Shown: positions 37,172 through 51,212, counted from the first letter of the stretch. The stretch is 64,000 nucleotides of DNA from Tachypleus tridentatus (GCF_004210375.1 NC_134827.1:98984672-99048671); one strand, 5' to 3'. Translations and numbers: made by a program. The notes: generated from the letters alone by a model not told the origin.

Positions 37172-40100
37172 AGGACAGTGACAATTTTGTGAATTATTTG
37201 TCAAATAAGAGAATCAAATACAATATTATAATAACAGTATTCAGAGAAGGTCCAAAAGTAATAGCTTTAGTTCAGTTATCAAACATAATTTCAACAGTAT
37301 TAAGCAAAATTGTTACTATTTGATTTAATAACATTTCTTATTGGCAAAATGAAAGACTTGTGAATAAAAACTATATATATATTTCTCCAAATTTTTGTAG
37401 ATTTATAGCAAAGGTGTTGTTCCTTTTATATATAATTTTGCTTTTAATTAGTAAGATTCAATTTAGTTTGTCATACAAACAACACAAATTATCTTAGGTT
37501 TATTAATTATAACCAACAAGAAACATTCTTGCATCAGCCTGCAAATATTTAGAAATAAAAAACCTCTCGTGGTTAGAAATGTTTTATGACCAGTTATTGT
37601 TAAATCTAAATTTATCCAAAAAAACTCACACTTATCACAAAATCAACTGATATTTAATATCCGACATGGCAATTATGATTTATTTGGCTTTAACAGTAAA
37701 TTATTCACATGTAGGCCTAAGCCTACCATAAATGTTACTACTTGTACTGTTACTATAAATACAAATTGCTGTTTCTGTCTTTTCTTCCTTACCCCTAGTT
37801 AGTGTCATAAACAATATTACACATCAGAAAGCCTGTTCACAGTGAAAATGTACAATTCCACTGTGGTCTATTTATTTAAGCCCTGCTTAGTGAATATTGA
37901 TATTTGAACCAGACATCTGAACTTTCGGCTATACTGAATTATGCACGTGGTTAGAACTGCTATACTTTGTTTTGAATAAGAATTAATCCTCAAATAGTTA
38001 TCCCTGACAAAAACCCTCACTTTTTAATGGAGTGCATCTGCAACAGACATATTAAATTAATAACATTATGACATATTTATTACCTCCATCTTTCCTTGTG
38101 AAATTATCACTTCAACATATATATATATATATATATATACACCATATTAGGTGTAAGAAAATAACTGGCAAAATAAGTTATAATTTTCCTTATAATATCA
38201 GACATGTGAAACACAATTGATTATTAAATGGACATTTTTCTTTAAGTTTAAACACATTGTCTTTATCAACGAGGTTTTTAATACGTACTATTACTTTGGT
38301 GCTCAGAAAAGTCTCTCACAAACTCTGGATCTATGTAAAAAAAGAATAAAACTAATCACTTGAACTCACATAACAAACAGATTTACTTACGATGGACATC
38401 TTTTTGGTCTAGTTGAAGTCATGCAAGTTTGCAAGTATAAAACTTAAGTTTGTTTAAACTATGATGACTATGACACTACAATTTCCACTATAACAACTTC
38501 CTGAGAAGAATGGCATGATTAGCCTTAAGTTAATCAAAAATTCCACAGCCCTTCCACTATATATGGACACTGGTTGAAAACAAAACTCGCTTGAGCCTTA
38601 ATAAGTGCTTAAAAATCATAATTTTCAAGGCTTGGAAAAATCTATTGTGCATAAGAACTAAGGAAAGTACTTAATTATAGATAATTTGGACATCTTTTTA
38701 CCTGCTGAAGTTATTAAAGAATATAATTTTCTTTTTTAAAAAATATAAACATTTTGAAGATAAAAATGTTTGCTGTTTATGTTCTAAGTACAATATAAAA
38801 ACATACAAGTGGAACATTACTGGCAAATGTATGCACATGTACTGTATGACCAGCATGTAATTATTCAAATCAGTTTATATGTAATGTGTACATAGATGTA
38901 TACAAAACATATGACGTGTGACAAACATGTAAATACATGAAACAGCTGATAAACATCCACACAAGTGTTAGATTAACCATTGTTTGTGCTTACTGTGCAA
39001 GAAACTAGATTCAGACAAGTGATCACAAGCAATGTCGAATTTATTGAATCTGTTAATCAGGAATATTAATATTTGTTACTACAGAAAAAAGTAAAAACAT
39101 TTTTAACAACAACAGGAGATGCAACAGAGAGCTAGTAACTGACTGTAAAAGTGTTACACTAACTTGTAAGTTTCTGGTGGTTACTTTTGATTCAACTGAA
39201 TAGAACTCTTTGTGTTAGTTTAAATATACTTATCACTAACTACAGATAAATATCTTGTAATGGTAACATGAGATGCTTAAAAAACATGGAGCTAATAATT
39301 GATTACAAAATTGTCATGCTAATTTTAAGATTCTGATTAGGTTCAATTCAATCATACAGAACTGTTAATGTTTAAATTGACCATCACTATAGGCGATTAA
39401 CACTAATTAACTTGCACTAAAACTACCATGAAAACAGCATTTAGAAGATGGCTCTGTTTTACTCTGGCAAACTATAAACCATTTATTAAAAACTATTTTC
39501 ATAACAGCTGCTACCTTCTGTACTTTAACAAGGGCATTACAATGTTTAAACCAGTCTACTCCTTTATCTACAACACAGAACGGATTTATTTATCCCAATC
39601 TTTCAGATGAATGTTTTTTTGTTCAAATCTTAGTTACAATGATTTCAAAAGTCAAGAATTTAATTAAAATTAGTTATTTAGTTTCACACTTTAATAATAA
39701 TGAATAAATGTTGCAAGGAACAAAACAGTGTCCACGCTTCCTAGATTTCTATTATAGCAAGACATAAGCATTATTAAAACTTTGATCAAAAGCAGGATAA
39801 CTAAACAGATCAGGTCTACAACAATTTAAAAGTAATATACATTGCCAAGGACACACAGAACTGACTAGAAAAACTTAATGCTAAAAATATCAATAAGCCC
39901 AAAACTAAAGTCTAAAGTAATCGGACTACAATTAATCGGCAGTCAAGCACCCTTGCTGTTAAAACAGTATTGTCAACTTTAATTTCACGGCTACCTCTTA
40001 AAATTTCTTGAGTTTTCAAGTGACACTTTTTTCAGAATATTCCACAATTTTATCATCTCAATAAATTTCAAAATAAACACTGTTTCAACTTCCCCACTTC

Positions 40101-42915
40101 CACTGAGCAAAAGAACCAAACTAAAGCATCATTGGCCACATTTACATATGTAGTGAATGAAAATTTATGTTATTTTGACTACTGAATATGTTGTTGTGGC
40201 AATTAAAGGTTAAATAGATCTCAGAAAAGATATTCTTATAATGCATATGCTTTGTTTTTATATAAATTAACAGTTACACTACTACTGCAGACTTCTCACA
40301 TCTGTGGTTTAAATAGTTTCTACTTTGCATATTGAATATATAATTTAAGAAATGTATGCTTAAGTTTGCTTAGTTAAGACATAAATACATCAATTTGCAA
40401 GCTTTACAACTCCTAGTTTACTTTTCAAACATAAAATATGAGGGAAAATCCTCAAAGATAATCACTATAGCATTTGTAATTCAAAGACTTATTTATATAA
40501 TGGAAAAAACAACATGTTTAAAGTTAAACAATTATAAACATTAAAATTAATAAATGTATTCCTTTTCCTGTACGAAATGATTGAATGACAAGTTTTTTAT
40601 AGTATCAAAGATACAAAAAAACTTAATATTGTCACAACCCTATATATCCACATTTATTTAATAATTCTTTCCTATTACACATCCTCAGTGCAAGGACTAC
40701 TTGGAACAATTCACGTCCTTCTAACTACTGTCTCAATTACGTTATTTTTCCGCCACATTTGATTTGGAATTACAAATTCAGAAGTAACAAATATAGCCTA
40801 TTTACCCAGTATACTTAATCCTGCCCTATAGAGTACCAAAAAACCATAAGTACATCAGCTTCTATGCTTGTTTATCACAATAAATCAACACCAGTGTATA
40901 CATGTTCACCCGGTCATTTCATTAATTAGGCCTAACATACTACAAAACTTCAGCCTCAAATGTCAAAAGAAACTTGTGCGCCAAAACTAATTTTACTGAA
41001 ATTAATTCTCTTAAAATTTGCATTAGTTATTACTTGTGAATATATTTCAATATTTTAAAAACTAACATTTTATGCTAGATATATCCAAAATTAAACTTGT
41101 ATACTTTACAAAAAAGCCTTCAGCTGTAAATGTACATTTACCATGGAAACAATTTCATCTGCATTGTGATGATGTCATTTCTGAACATTTTGTAGAAATT
41201 ACTTCAGCCAATAAGAATTTTACTTAAAAGATATAACAATTTCATAACAAATAATAGATCATCTGTCTTCAAAACTTGGATACCCAATCTCTAACATATG
41301 CTCACAGTTCATTTTTATCCAACCCTATAATTCTTGAAAGTAAAAAAAAATAAAATAAAAACCAAATTCGTTTTAATAAAACCAGATACACAAAAAACCT
41401 TTAGAACTCAGTATAAATATGAAATAAGTTAGAATTTTCTATACCGATTATTACAATTGTGTAAAAACATTCCCTTTCATTATCCATAAAACCTATCAAG
41501 ATTTTAAATCTCTTCATAAATTCGAACTTTATGATTAAAAGAATTTGCTTTTCATGAGAGAGGTTTGGTATGCTTTATGGTTAATATTTTCATATTCATT
41601 TAATTCCTTTTTTATGGTCAGAAATACACCGTAGCACTGAAAGCTGTTGATGTACTGGCTTTCTAGCACCAAAATCATTGGTCTGTACTTATAAATACTA
41701 GTAACTTATTGAAAATACGACAACTGTTTATATGCAATATCAGCTGACACAATAATACTGACAAAAACATTCACATACATACAGATAACTAACCACATTT
41801 TAAAAATTGATATATATATATATATCAAGAGGGAACGTATAAATACAACAACCAAAATAAACAATTAATTGGATGTGATGCACTGAAACAACTCTTGAAA
41901 TATATCATAAACAATAAAAGAGTTAATCAATATATCATTAACTGGATTGAAAGCAATGAAAGAGTTGCCCAATGCATCACTAATTGAATTGAAAACAGAG
42001 AAAGTCAGCCTACACAACGTAAAGTTTACTGAATTACTGTGTAACTTTATTATTTGGATGCTTCTAAAAAATGAAATTGTTCCACACATTAGTATTCAAA
42101 AATTAACATGACAACACTGAACAAGTCTTCTGTAATATACATATATATGCAACATAATAAAACCTATTTTTTGCAACTGATAATATCAATGTTCTGTTTA
42201 ACTTCACACTTCCCTCAACACATACATTTAGATGTTAACATCACCACTTACATACAGAAATTAAGTAACAGCACTTCATACATTTAATCACAAATACATA
42301 AAGAACATGCACAGAAAACGTGCAGTTTACTGTTACAATATACATCTAAAACACGTGCCTGAGATGTGAGCTCTATCAAGAAGCATTGGTCTGGTCAGAC
42401 GGCTACTGTAGAAAAGTACATCATCTAACCAGAAAGAAAAGCTAGGGCATTGAAGCTCGTAAGTCCACAAGTATTTGTTGTTGATGAATAAATGTGGGTT
42501 AAAGAGGAATAATCACTGTGTGAATTCTTAAAAATACAATAACAACACAGAATTAAACACCTGTTGAAACCAGTCAGATTTATGTTTGATTACTTCTTTA
42601 ATAATATGCATATTATAAAGCTGTTCTTTTTTTAAGACCTAAGAGTCTCATATCTTCTTAGCTGTAAAGATAAACTGCATATTTTGGTTTCCACTGTTCA
42701 AGAATACCAACTAGATTATCTCGTTATTGAGTTATTCTGCTTTGAAATCCTTTTACTGGGTATGGTTTGTGTTAGCTATTAATTCACAGAATAATCTGGA
42801 AGGCAAGTTCATTGTTTCACCAATTTTATGGTAACAGAAAACAAAATGCACATATCTAAGTGTAAGTTATTTTTTTGTAAACAAGATATCTACATATTTT
42901 AACAAATTTACTGGA
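37172..42915. other. Intergenic AT-rich DNA
   Basis: About 5.7 kb with no recognisable gene, SINE or transposon. Simple repeats are an (AT)n run at 38117-38139 and a TATATA palindrome at 41808-41826. It lies between the 3' ends of two convergent genes and could include long 3' UTR sequence. Confidence 0.45.
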
Positions 42916-43037
42916 CTGCAACTGCCTGTTGAAACAAAAGACATTGTTTCAGCTTCTACATTGAACTTTTCTTCAATATACAAGAAGGCCTCAGTATAGA
43001 AGCTGAAATCCCATCTTTTCTTAACAGGAAGTTGCAG
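42916..43037. repeat. Foldback element 2, related to element 1
   Basis: Left arm CTGCAACTGCCTGTT, then TTTCAGCTTCTA; right arm TAGAAGCTGAAA, then AACAGGAAGTTGCAG. The outer arm sequence (GCAACTGCCTGTTG) is close to GCAACTGTCTGTTG of the 37-kb foldback, so the two probably belong to one family. Confidence 0.7.
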
Positions 43038-43280
43038 ACCACTGAAATCTCAAACTTACCATATCCACTCTGCCCAAAGATCCACTCAGACAAGAGTGTA
43101 TACAATAACAGCTGTTGGTCCAAACTTGATACAAATGTCCTTACTTCCTGCCGATATTTTATCTAAAAACAACTCTGAGATAATAAACTGTAAGTTACTG
43201 TTTTTTTATAATACTACAACATTACTTGAGATTGTGTTTTATAGCAGTTTCGTTAGCCTCCATATACAATGTGTATGGAA

Positions 43281-43411
43281 TATCTTGGCTAAGCTACATA
43301 GCTCATCAAAAATGAGTGAATATATTTGTAATACCACAATCTACAATGTTACTTAAAACGCGCATGATATAGCTTAGCTAACTTGCGTAGCGCATCAAGA
43401 ATGGGTGAATC
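43281..43411. repeat. Diverged short tandem duplication (89-bp spacing)
   Basis: GCTCATCAAAAATGAGTGAA at 43301-43320 and GCGCATCAAGAATGGGTGAA at 43390-43409 match. Each is preceded by a similar TATCTTGGCTAAGCTACATA or TATAGCTTAGCTAACTTGCG. Confidence 0.6.
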
Positions 43412-44864
43412 GTGGTGAGAACATAATGAATTAAAAATTATTCACACTGAGTCTTTTTACCCTAAAAAAATGTTTTCACTACTTTTATTACTGTCTTACG
43501 TGAGAATTAATGTCCGTGCATTATTTTAACTTGTCAGCATGATTTCACATCACCAAATGAAAGGTTAGGCTTAATCTAGTTTAATGCATTCATTCAAATT
43601 ATTCCACACATACTGCACCTGTAACAAACTGCCTTCAAGTAATAATGGTCATCCATTACAAAACACACAATTTTTTTTCAAATTTCCATGAAACCCTGAG
43701 TAAACTAATTATATCTGTCTTCATGCATGTGCCTGTACACACGAGATTCAGAATTCCCATAAAAGTAACCTGAAATGTGTGCCAAAACGTGCAACTCTTT
43801 GAATAAACTTTCTGACCAACTGCTCAGATTATTAACATTTACTGACAGAAGCCCTATGTTACTAATTTCAGAAAAAAATCCACGTAAGAATACTTGCATT
43901 AACATAAGTGAATAAGGCTGCTTCTACTCACATATAGTACTTGTACAAAACTCTCACCTCACTTTGTGTAATAATACTTTGGTTTTAGTTTTGTTCTGAA
44001 GTTCTCTTTTGCAGAGGATGCGAGTCAAATTTCAATTCAAAATGCAATTATTTTTCTTAACATTTCTTTACATTTTAACAGCAGTTTTAAAATGTGTGTA
44101 TACTGAAGTTTAGCTGTCTGTAACAGTACCAAAACATACTTTATTTGCCACATGAAAAGATAAAGGTACATAAATGAACTTTACCAAACCTGCATTTATT
44201 GCTTAAGAAAGTAACATTTTCAAATTCTAATCTTAAATATATTATAACTGTTGCTGACACGCAAGTGGTTTAGAGTTTATCAACTAATTACTTTATCCAA
44301 AAAAAAAACATTATGTTAATATTTTAGCTGCCATATCTTGTTTACCCATTCATGATTAAAGTGCTTACAGAGAACAAAGGATAAGAATTTGAAATATGGT
44401 TAAACCTACAGTTAAGAAGTACCCGTTAAAGTTACGACATTAAAATATCAAAGAACTGTAAAACTTCAATTAGCCATCTCATCAATACTCACTGATAAGA
44501 AAAAACATACAAGAAGGATTACAGTGCAATAAACTTGTTGATACTTTCATTACTTACATCAAGATACGTGAAAACTCAACAATTTACTACATTTATGAGC
44601 AACTGAAGCTTTTTAACATTTTGCTAAGTCTGTGGTAATATAATTTTAACACCTACAAATCCACATGGAGGGCTTTATAATGTGAAAGTTATTTTATGGA
44701 AGATTTTAAACTGCATTTAAAAAAAAATGTTTAGAATGAAATGAACAGTAAACAAGTATGTAACAGCTAGTCAAACAGCATGAAAAAACGGCATGCCACA
44801 CAAACAGAAATCAGTATACTAAATGTCTTTTGTAGACATTGTTTCACACAACTCTTTCTCACCA
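43412..44864. other. PIN1 3' flank
   Basis: AT-rich DNA downstream of the PIN1 stop. On the minus strand AATAAA occurs within the stretches near 44130 and 44190, about 0.7 kb past the stop, and could be poly(A) signals. No other gene was seen. Confidence 0.4.
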
Positions 44865-45085
44865 CTAGGCTGTTCGGAGAATGATGTGTATTCCAGAATC
44901 TGTATATACTGGCTGGCTAAGTTCCCCAACCTTCAAAGCAAAAGAAGCATCTTCAAATGGTTTCTGCATCGCACCTCGACCAAAAACTCCCAAATCTCCA
45001 CCTCGCTTAGCCGAGCTACAATCACTAAACTTGGAGGCAAGTTCTTCAAATGTAGCTTTCCCAGACATGATTTGTTCTCTGTAAT
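44865..45085 (-). CDS. PIN1: PIN1 coding exon 3 with stop codon
   Basis: It encodes [17 protein letters not shown] through HIILRTA and TAG, the second half of the parvulin domain with [26 protein letters not shown] and the final TDSGIHII strand. Confidence 0.96.
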
Positions 45086-48000
45086 CTACCAAAAGAGTTG
45101 TATTTTAAAATAGAAACTTTAGGTCTATTTATGTGTGAAATCTTTCATTAACCCTTTCAGACCTGGAGTAGGTGGGTGACTGACATCTGTCAATTTTATT
45201 TTTCCTTAACGAAATGGAAGTACTCAACCAAACTGGAAAAGTCTTAGTAAACTTCTTAAATAATATATAGTTTAAGCTTTAAAACAAAGCTGTTTTGACA
45301 TAAACAGATACTATTTTTATCGTAGGACTTCAAGTTTTTATTGCTGCTGACCTGAAAGATCCATTTCATATATAAACCAAATTTCAAATTGATTGATATT
45401 CATTGAAATATTTATTTTCATACTTTATTTTACCAGCTGAAAAAGTTACCATTTCTGGGTATAAAACAAAAACTGATCAAAAACGTAGAAGTCACAATGG
45501 TGTCAGGCCAGGCTATGTAACAATATTCTAGACAGAGATCAGTTTATATAAAATAAATCATTTTTTTGAATCAAATAAGTTATTCTATTTATCTGCATTA
45601 CTGAAAACAATTAACTAAAAAATAATATTCTGTAAATAAGCATTTAAGAGGTTGGAATATTTTGTCAGTGCTAGAGTAGCTTTCAAACAAACATAATTTT
45701 ACAACAAATATTTTCAGAAACAAAAACGAATATCTAAAAACAGAAGGAATGATTCCCAAGTTTATGGATGTTTTTTTCTAAATCTTCTAAAATCCTACTA
45801 GATTTTGTTGTTCTCTGAAAAAGCTAGGTCTTGTCATTTTCCTACAATATTATAAATTATCTCTCACACTATTTTACTGATTTTAATTTTATAATATTCT
45901 TCATTCAACACCAGTTAAGCCTTTAGCTATTTTCAGAGCTGAGCTTCATTAATAGTTGTACACATGACATACTGCATGATCATAAAATAGAATGATGAAA
46001 GTCTATACTAATAAAATCAGAAAAAGAGAAGGAAAATCACTTGAAAAACAAAACCTTGAGCAAGGGAAATAGTTTATTACTAAATACAAAATTATGCTCT
46101 GGGATGGACAGAAAAATTCTAAAAACATTGGTGAGTTATTTACAAACACAAGTTTGAACATTTTCTTATTTGTCTTTAAAATTACAATAAATAAAACTTG
46201 AAATGTTATTTTAATTAAACTTCGAAAATTCAATATGTAAGAGCACATTCAACACCTTAAGAACACTCGGTGCTCCAACTAGGGTTAAAGAAAATAAGAA
46301 TGTTTGAGTGTTAAGTAATACAATAAAATACATAATTTGTGGGTAGCATAGATAGTCATTTACACAGAACATGTTTTTGTTTTTAATAAATCATATCCCA
46401 TCTCAGTAACCTCAAAAATATGTTTTACTTTGTTGGTGTGATGGCAGAAAAAAATTGAATTTACTTGTAACTTAACAAGTTCACCTCCATGCAATAAAAT
46501 AAGTATAAAAAAACTAAACAATCAAGAGGTACCAAAGAGCAGTCACAGTGTCCCAAACTTATATACTTTATGAGAAATTTGGCTTTGAAACATGATTGTC
46601 TGTGTCCCACCAGTGTGTCACGTGGTCCATAACTAAAAGTCATTTGTGATTCAATGGTGGGGCACATGGCAGCAAATGTGTTAAAAGAAAAATTTACCTA
46701 TATATTTACAAAAAGACAATTTTTTTTTACAATACCTTCACAAGCACATGTTGCCAACCTGTAGCATGTGAGGTAAAAAAATATGTGGCACATAGCATAA
46801 AATTTTGTTCAGAATTTCCACATAAGCACTAAATGTTGTAAAAATAAATATCATATTATTATATTTTACTTTATTTCTAATGCCTTTTAACATGATTTCT
46901 AAAGCCCCCTTCCCATTTCTATAAACTTTAGATGGTTTATTCTGGGTCAATGCCACCTGACTCAAATTCAGAACCTAATCTTAGCACAGCTGCTGCTAAA
47001 ACAGGTTGGCTATCCCCAGTAAAGAAAAAAGCTTTTCTGTATTTCACAGTAAGGAAAAGAAAATTATCTTCATCTATACAACAGAATAGTACAATATTTT
47101 ATCCTGACTATCAGAAGATAATCCAGTTTTTGATTTAATGGGCTGTTACTAGCAAAGGGACAAAAAATATTGACTTCTCCAAAGCCAAAACCTCACCCCA
47201 CTCAAGAAATTCTTTAAAGTGAAAACTGTACTACATAAACGATGCTAAAATACCCTTAAAACAGCACATCAAAAGGTAAGTTTCTTTCTGTTGACATATA
47301 ATAGTTACATATAATCAGAGCAAGTAAATTTAAACTGTCTTACAGTTATCAGGTACAAATAAAGTTTGTTACATTATCCTACTTGAACCACAACTTACCC
47401 CTTCAACAGAAGAAGAAATACAAATAACACATCACTTACCATCTAGAGACTTTATATTTCAATATTATGGCTGTTATCATAAGACCAATAACTTTCATAA
47501 TATATATGCTCATTACCTTTGATAAGCTCCATGGCATCATCTTTACTTCGAGTAATATTTTCCTCACGCCAAGATGATGGCCTACGTGACTCTCTGTGTT
47601 TCACCAGTAGGTGACTACAACGCACCTGCTCCAAGTGATCGCCACTGGTAGGCGGGGGAGGTTCTGCTGGTTTAGTTGGCCTTTCCCACTGACTTTCTTT
47701 GGTAAACATATTCAGGTAATAAGGTTGACCTAGAAAAACATTAATACTAAAACCACAGCATATTTGTTGGCACACTATTTTCCATTCACATACCAGTTTT
47801 AATGATACTTACACAGACACTTATAAAGGATGAATTTTTTATTAATAAATTAATGTCACATAAACTAATTATTTAATCAAAATTAGAGTTTCTGTTTACT
47901 TTTTAATTATTGCAACAATAGATGATATGGAATTATGATTAAACCCATTATCACAAAAATAAGCAAACTGAATCAAAACTAGGTTTTCCAATGATTCCCA

Positions 48001-49728
48001 GTTTTTTCCTTTATGCCTTTAATAAGCTATTCCTCTGTTTAGTAATGTTGCTGTATTGAATTCAAGGAATTTAATATGTTTCCCAAATCTCTCCTACTCC
48101 ATCTTTTTAACTAGGATAAATCTTGTTATATGGTCTTAAAACTGATTTTAAAATTAGGAAAGAATATTTAATTCAATATCAACATCAAACCTAATTATAC
48201 AAAAACCCTCCATGTTCTCCTCACAACCATACCCTCATTAGCAATTGACAATAAATCTAAAAATGTCTTTCTTTCTCACTCACTCTCCAACCATTTAATG
48301 CACAGTTATCCAGAAACACTTAGAGAAACCTCTATCCCTCACTACTCAACTAAACACAATTCTTATCTGTCTGATGAGCATACCATAATAATAGCATTGA
48401 TATTATTATTTGTAACAGCCCTGATACCATTATAAAGAATTACACTGACATCACAGTGTTACTGGTATGTATCCACGATCATGAAAATATTGATTTCTGT
48501 GATAAAAAAAAACAGAAATAAAAATTTTGCATATAAACACAGGTACATAAAACATATCTTTCACTGAATATAAGTATTCACCAACTTGAAAGATAAAAAT
48601 CCTGTATGAGTCATCCCTACACTTACTTCCTGTTCAGAAAAGTTATTTTTCTTTCTTTCTTTGCTTGTTTTTTTTTTTTTCAATACAATGTATCAACAGA
48701 CATTGAAATGTTGTATTTATAACCCAAGTTCTAAATACAGTGAGGTTCCAACAGTAATATTTATTGTCCTTCTATTACTGGCTGGTTATTTCCATTTCAC
48801 CATGTACTTAAGCTTTTAAAAGAACACCAAATTTCTGTAAGAAAGCTAACTTCAAGGGTAATAACATCAATTGCACTAAAATTAAGTTTTTTTTTAACTA
48901 CTACTAGTTAATAATACTTATAAAAGCAGACACTTGGTTTGAAACTATGTCACCTCAGTGAACTTGGCTGGCACTACTGTTTTAGTTTTGAGTAATTACC
49001 TAATACAAACAGAGGATAACCAATTGAAAAGATATTTAAATTACTATTTGGATGAATAATCCAAACCATACATAGATAGGCAATGCTACCACTTTCCTTA
49101 TAATACTAATAACTAGTTTTAATGTCTGCTAAATCATTACACGAAAATAAAAATTTTCCTATTATTAAACATTATTAGTATTTTATTTCAAAACCTTAAC
49201 TTCAACCCCTGGGAAAAAACAATGTCTAACTTATGTACAATAATAATAATAATGACTGATACGCTGGCTAACGACAATAATTAATTAAACCTCCACGCTT
49301 CATAGTAATAGTATATATCAGCGTATTGAAAAAAAATATACACCGTAGCCCAGATTTTTACGACTGTGAACTATTATCATTACCAAAATAATAGTATTAC
49401 CAACACACAAATGGTAGATTAATGCCAAGCAACAACAATATTGTTAGAAATAGCTCTAATAGTAACAGTATCAATATTATTAGTAATAGTATTAAATTAT
49501 TATTTACCACTAATAAATAATTAATATATAATAATTTATTAATAGAAATAATAATTTACTCTACATTGTCCTACTTGAATATTATTCAAGAACAAACAAC
49601 TTGTGATCATGGGTCAGCGGTATTGTTTATGACAAATAATAACAATAGTCATGGTTAAATACTCTAACACTACCTGTCGAACGACTCATCCGTTTCTCCC
49701 ATCCTTTAGGTAATTCTTCGTCCGCCAT
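44865..49728 (-). CDS. PIN1: PIN1 peptidyl-prolyl cis/trans isomerase, complete, three exons
   Basis: The enzyme isomerises phospho-Ser/Thr-Pro bonds and regulates cell-cycle and signalling proteins, mainly in the nucleus. Exons 49674-49728, 47517-47729 and 44865-45085 (minus strand, GT..AG introns, phase 1 at both) give 162 residues; human PIN1 has 163. The WW domain (about 5-38) has Trp10 and Trp33, the aromatic pair Tyr22-Tyr23 and the phosphate-binding Ser15-Arg16. The parvulin domain (about 53-162) keeps His58, Lys62, Arg67-Arg68 (the basic phosphate pocket), Cys112, Met129-Gln130, Phe133, Ser153 and His156. A Pro-rich linker ([10 protein letters not shown]) replaces the Ser/Gly-rich human linker. 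The chosen ATG has an A at -3 and G at +4 and gives [17 protein letters not shown]. Another in-frame ATG lies two codons upstream in a poor context, after an in-frame TAA. Everything needed for catalysis is present. Confidence 0.97.
45086..47516. other. PIN1 intron 2
   Basis: 2.4 kb of AT-rich sequence. TTAA-flanked ends near 46260 and 46680 hint weakly at a MITE, but the inverted repeats are too poor to call. Confidence 0.6.
47517..47729 (-). CDS. PIN1: PIN1 coding exon 2
   Basis: It encodes the second half of the WW domain ([16 protein letters not shown]), the Pro-rich linker and the start of the parvulin domain ([19 protein letters not shown]). The acceptor is TTTTTCTAG and the donor GTAATG. 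Confidence 0.97.
47730..49673. other. PIN1 intron 1
   Basis: 1.9 kb. The part from about 49230 to 49560 is dominated by AATAAT/ATTATT words, an imperfect trinucleotide-rich region. No SINE was found. Confidence 0.6.
49674..49728 (-). CDS. PIN1: PIN1 coding exon 1
   Basis: It encodes [18 protein letters not shown] plus one base of Gly19; the donor is GTAGTG. It carries the first WW tryptophan. Confidence 0.94.
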
Positions 49729-50054
49729 TTTCATCAATTATGCCGTATTTCCAACACTGCCCTCTACAAGAAACAGAAAAATATTAATTGAAATCGGCGT
49801 ATATTATGATAAAAAATAATAATGTCATAAAATATTTCCTGGTATTAACACGTACATTATTTGTTATAAACACACCTATCCTGCGTAAATTTTATAAAAA
49901 AGGTATAATAAGTTAGTATTACATTTATTTTGATGTATTTTGGAGCTAAAATGTTAGATTTTAAGATAAGGAACGTTTAAGAAAGAGAACAATTACCAAT
50001 TATTATCTTATCACAAGTTACAACTTCATGAATATGTTTAAAACAGTTACGACG
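49729..50054. promoter_or_regulatory. Presumed PIN1 promoter region
   Basis: The sequence directly upstream of PIN1 on the minus strand. It is AT-rich, and no TATA box or CpG cluster stands out. The assignment rests only on position. Confidence 0.3.
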
Positions 50055-50300
50055 TTTTGTTTGTTTTTTTTATTTCGTGCAAAGCAACTCAAGGGTTATC
50101 TGCGCTATTCGTCCCTAATTTAGACTAGAGGGAAGGCAGCTAGTCATCACCACCCACCGCCAACTCTTGGGCTACTCTTTTACCAACGAATATTGGGATT
50201 GATCATCACGGCTGAAACATGTTAGGTGCGACGAGGATTCGAACCCGCAACCCTCAGATTACGTGTCGAACGCCTTAACCCACCTCGCCATGTCGGGCCT
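50055..50300 (-). mobile_element. SINE type A
   Basis: Tail TTTGTTTGTTTTTTTTATTTCG, body and head (AACCCACCTCGCCATGTCGGGCC) are present, with internal deletions at CTAATTTAGACTAG and ATCATCACGGCTGAAAC. Confidence 0.92.
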
Positions 50301-51212
50301 AATCAGTAAGTGAACACGAAACGAAAGCATTAATTACATGTACTTCCCCAGGGTACCTGAAAGTGTTTTGTTCCAAGAGTAAATAAAAACCAAAGTTAAG
50401 TAACAAATATTTTTATTTCTCGCTTTTAAAGTTGATGTGCTATGATAGACTTGTTTCTATATTAAATTGTTTTTTTTCATTGTGTTAAATATTGTTACCC
50501 GGAAAAGTAAACGGCTTTTGACATTAACTTACAGGTTCATGAAGTCTCACATGTTATATATGACGCACTTTACTTCCTATGTGTAGGTTAAAATATGTTA
50601 ATAGTCTGTTTCTGGATGGCCGTGGTTCTTCGAGTTGATACACACTTTTATATCTTCCAACATCATTACATATAAAGGATATCCCACCTCATCATCCTAT
50701 CAGAATTAATATACCAACAGTCAATAACGTGTTGTTCCAAGAAAAGTAACCAAAGGAACATGTCTTTATTCCTAAAAGTGTTGTGAATGTTTGGTCTGTG
50801 TAAACGATTTACGAATCACGTTGATACTGGAATGCATATGCGCAAAGCAGAAAAGTGAAAAAAATTGTCAGATTTTTACCCATGCAGAGGCAGTTTCCGT
50901 TGCCATAATCGATGCAGGGACTTGTGCATCTACAATCTTGGACAATTGAAAATATACACTTATATACATTACTTAAGATTTTCTGTGTAGACTGTTTCAT
51001 TTAAATTCTAATTACCAGCTTATAATAGTAATAGTGAACTATACAGTAATAATTGTGTTTTACATTTATGGACAAGTTATTAAGGCCCTCTGCCGCTGAC
51101 TTTCATTTTGTCCTACTGACTAACAGCATCCTATCACCACTGCTAAGGTTTGACCATAATTTTTTTATTGTGCGCCCACAAATTAAAGTGAAGAGAATAT
51201 TTTGTGGCATCG
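50301..51212. other. Unassigned stretch
   Basis: No gene or repeat could be supported. Confidence 0.4.

Noticed and set aside
44823-45113. Plus-strand frame of 96 codons opposite PIN1 exon 3
   Set aside because: It is antisense to a clearly conserved PIN1 exon and has no family match of its own.
46258-46684. piggyBac-like MITE in PIN1 intron 2 (TTAA at both ends, TTAACACATTTGCTGCC at one end)
   Set aside because: The opposite end agrees at only about half of the positions, so the inverted repeat is not convincing.
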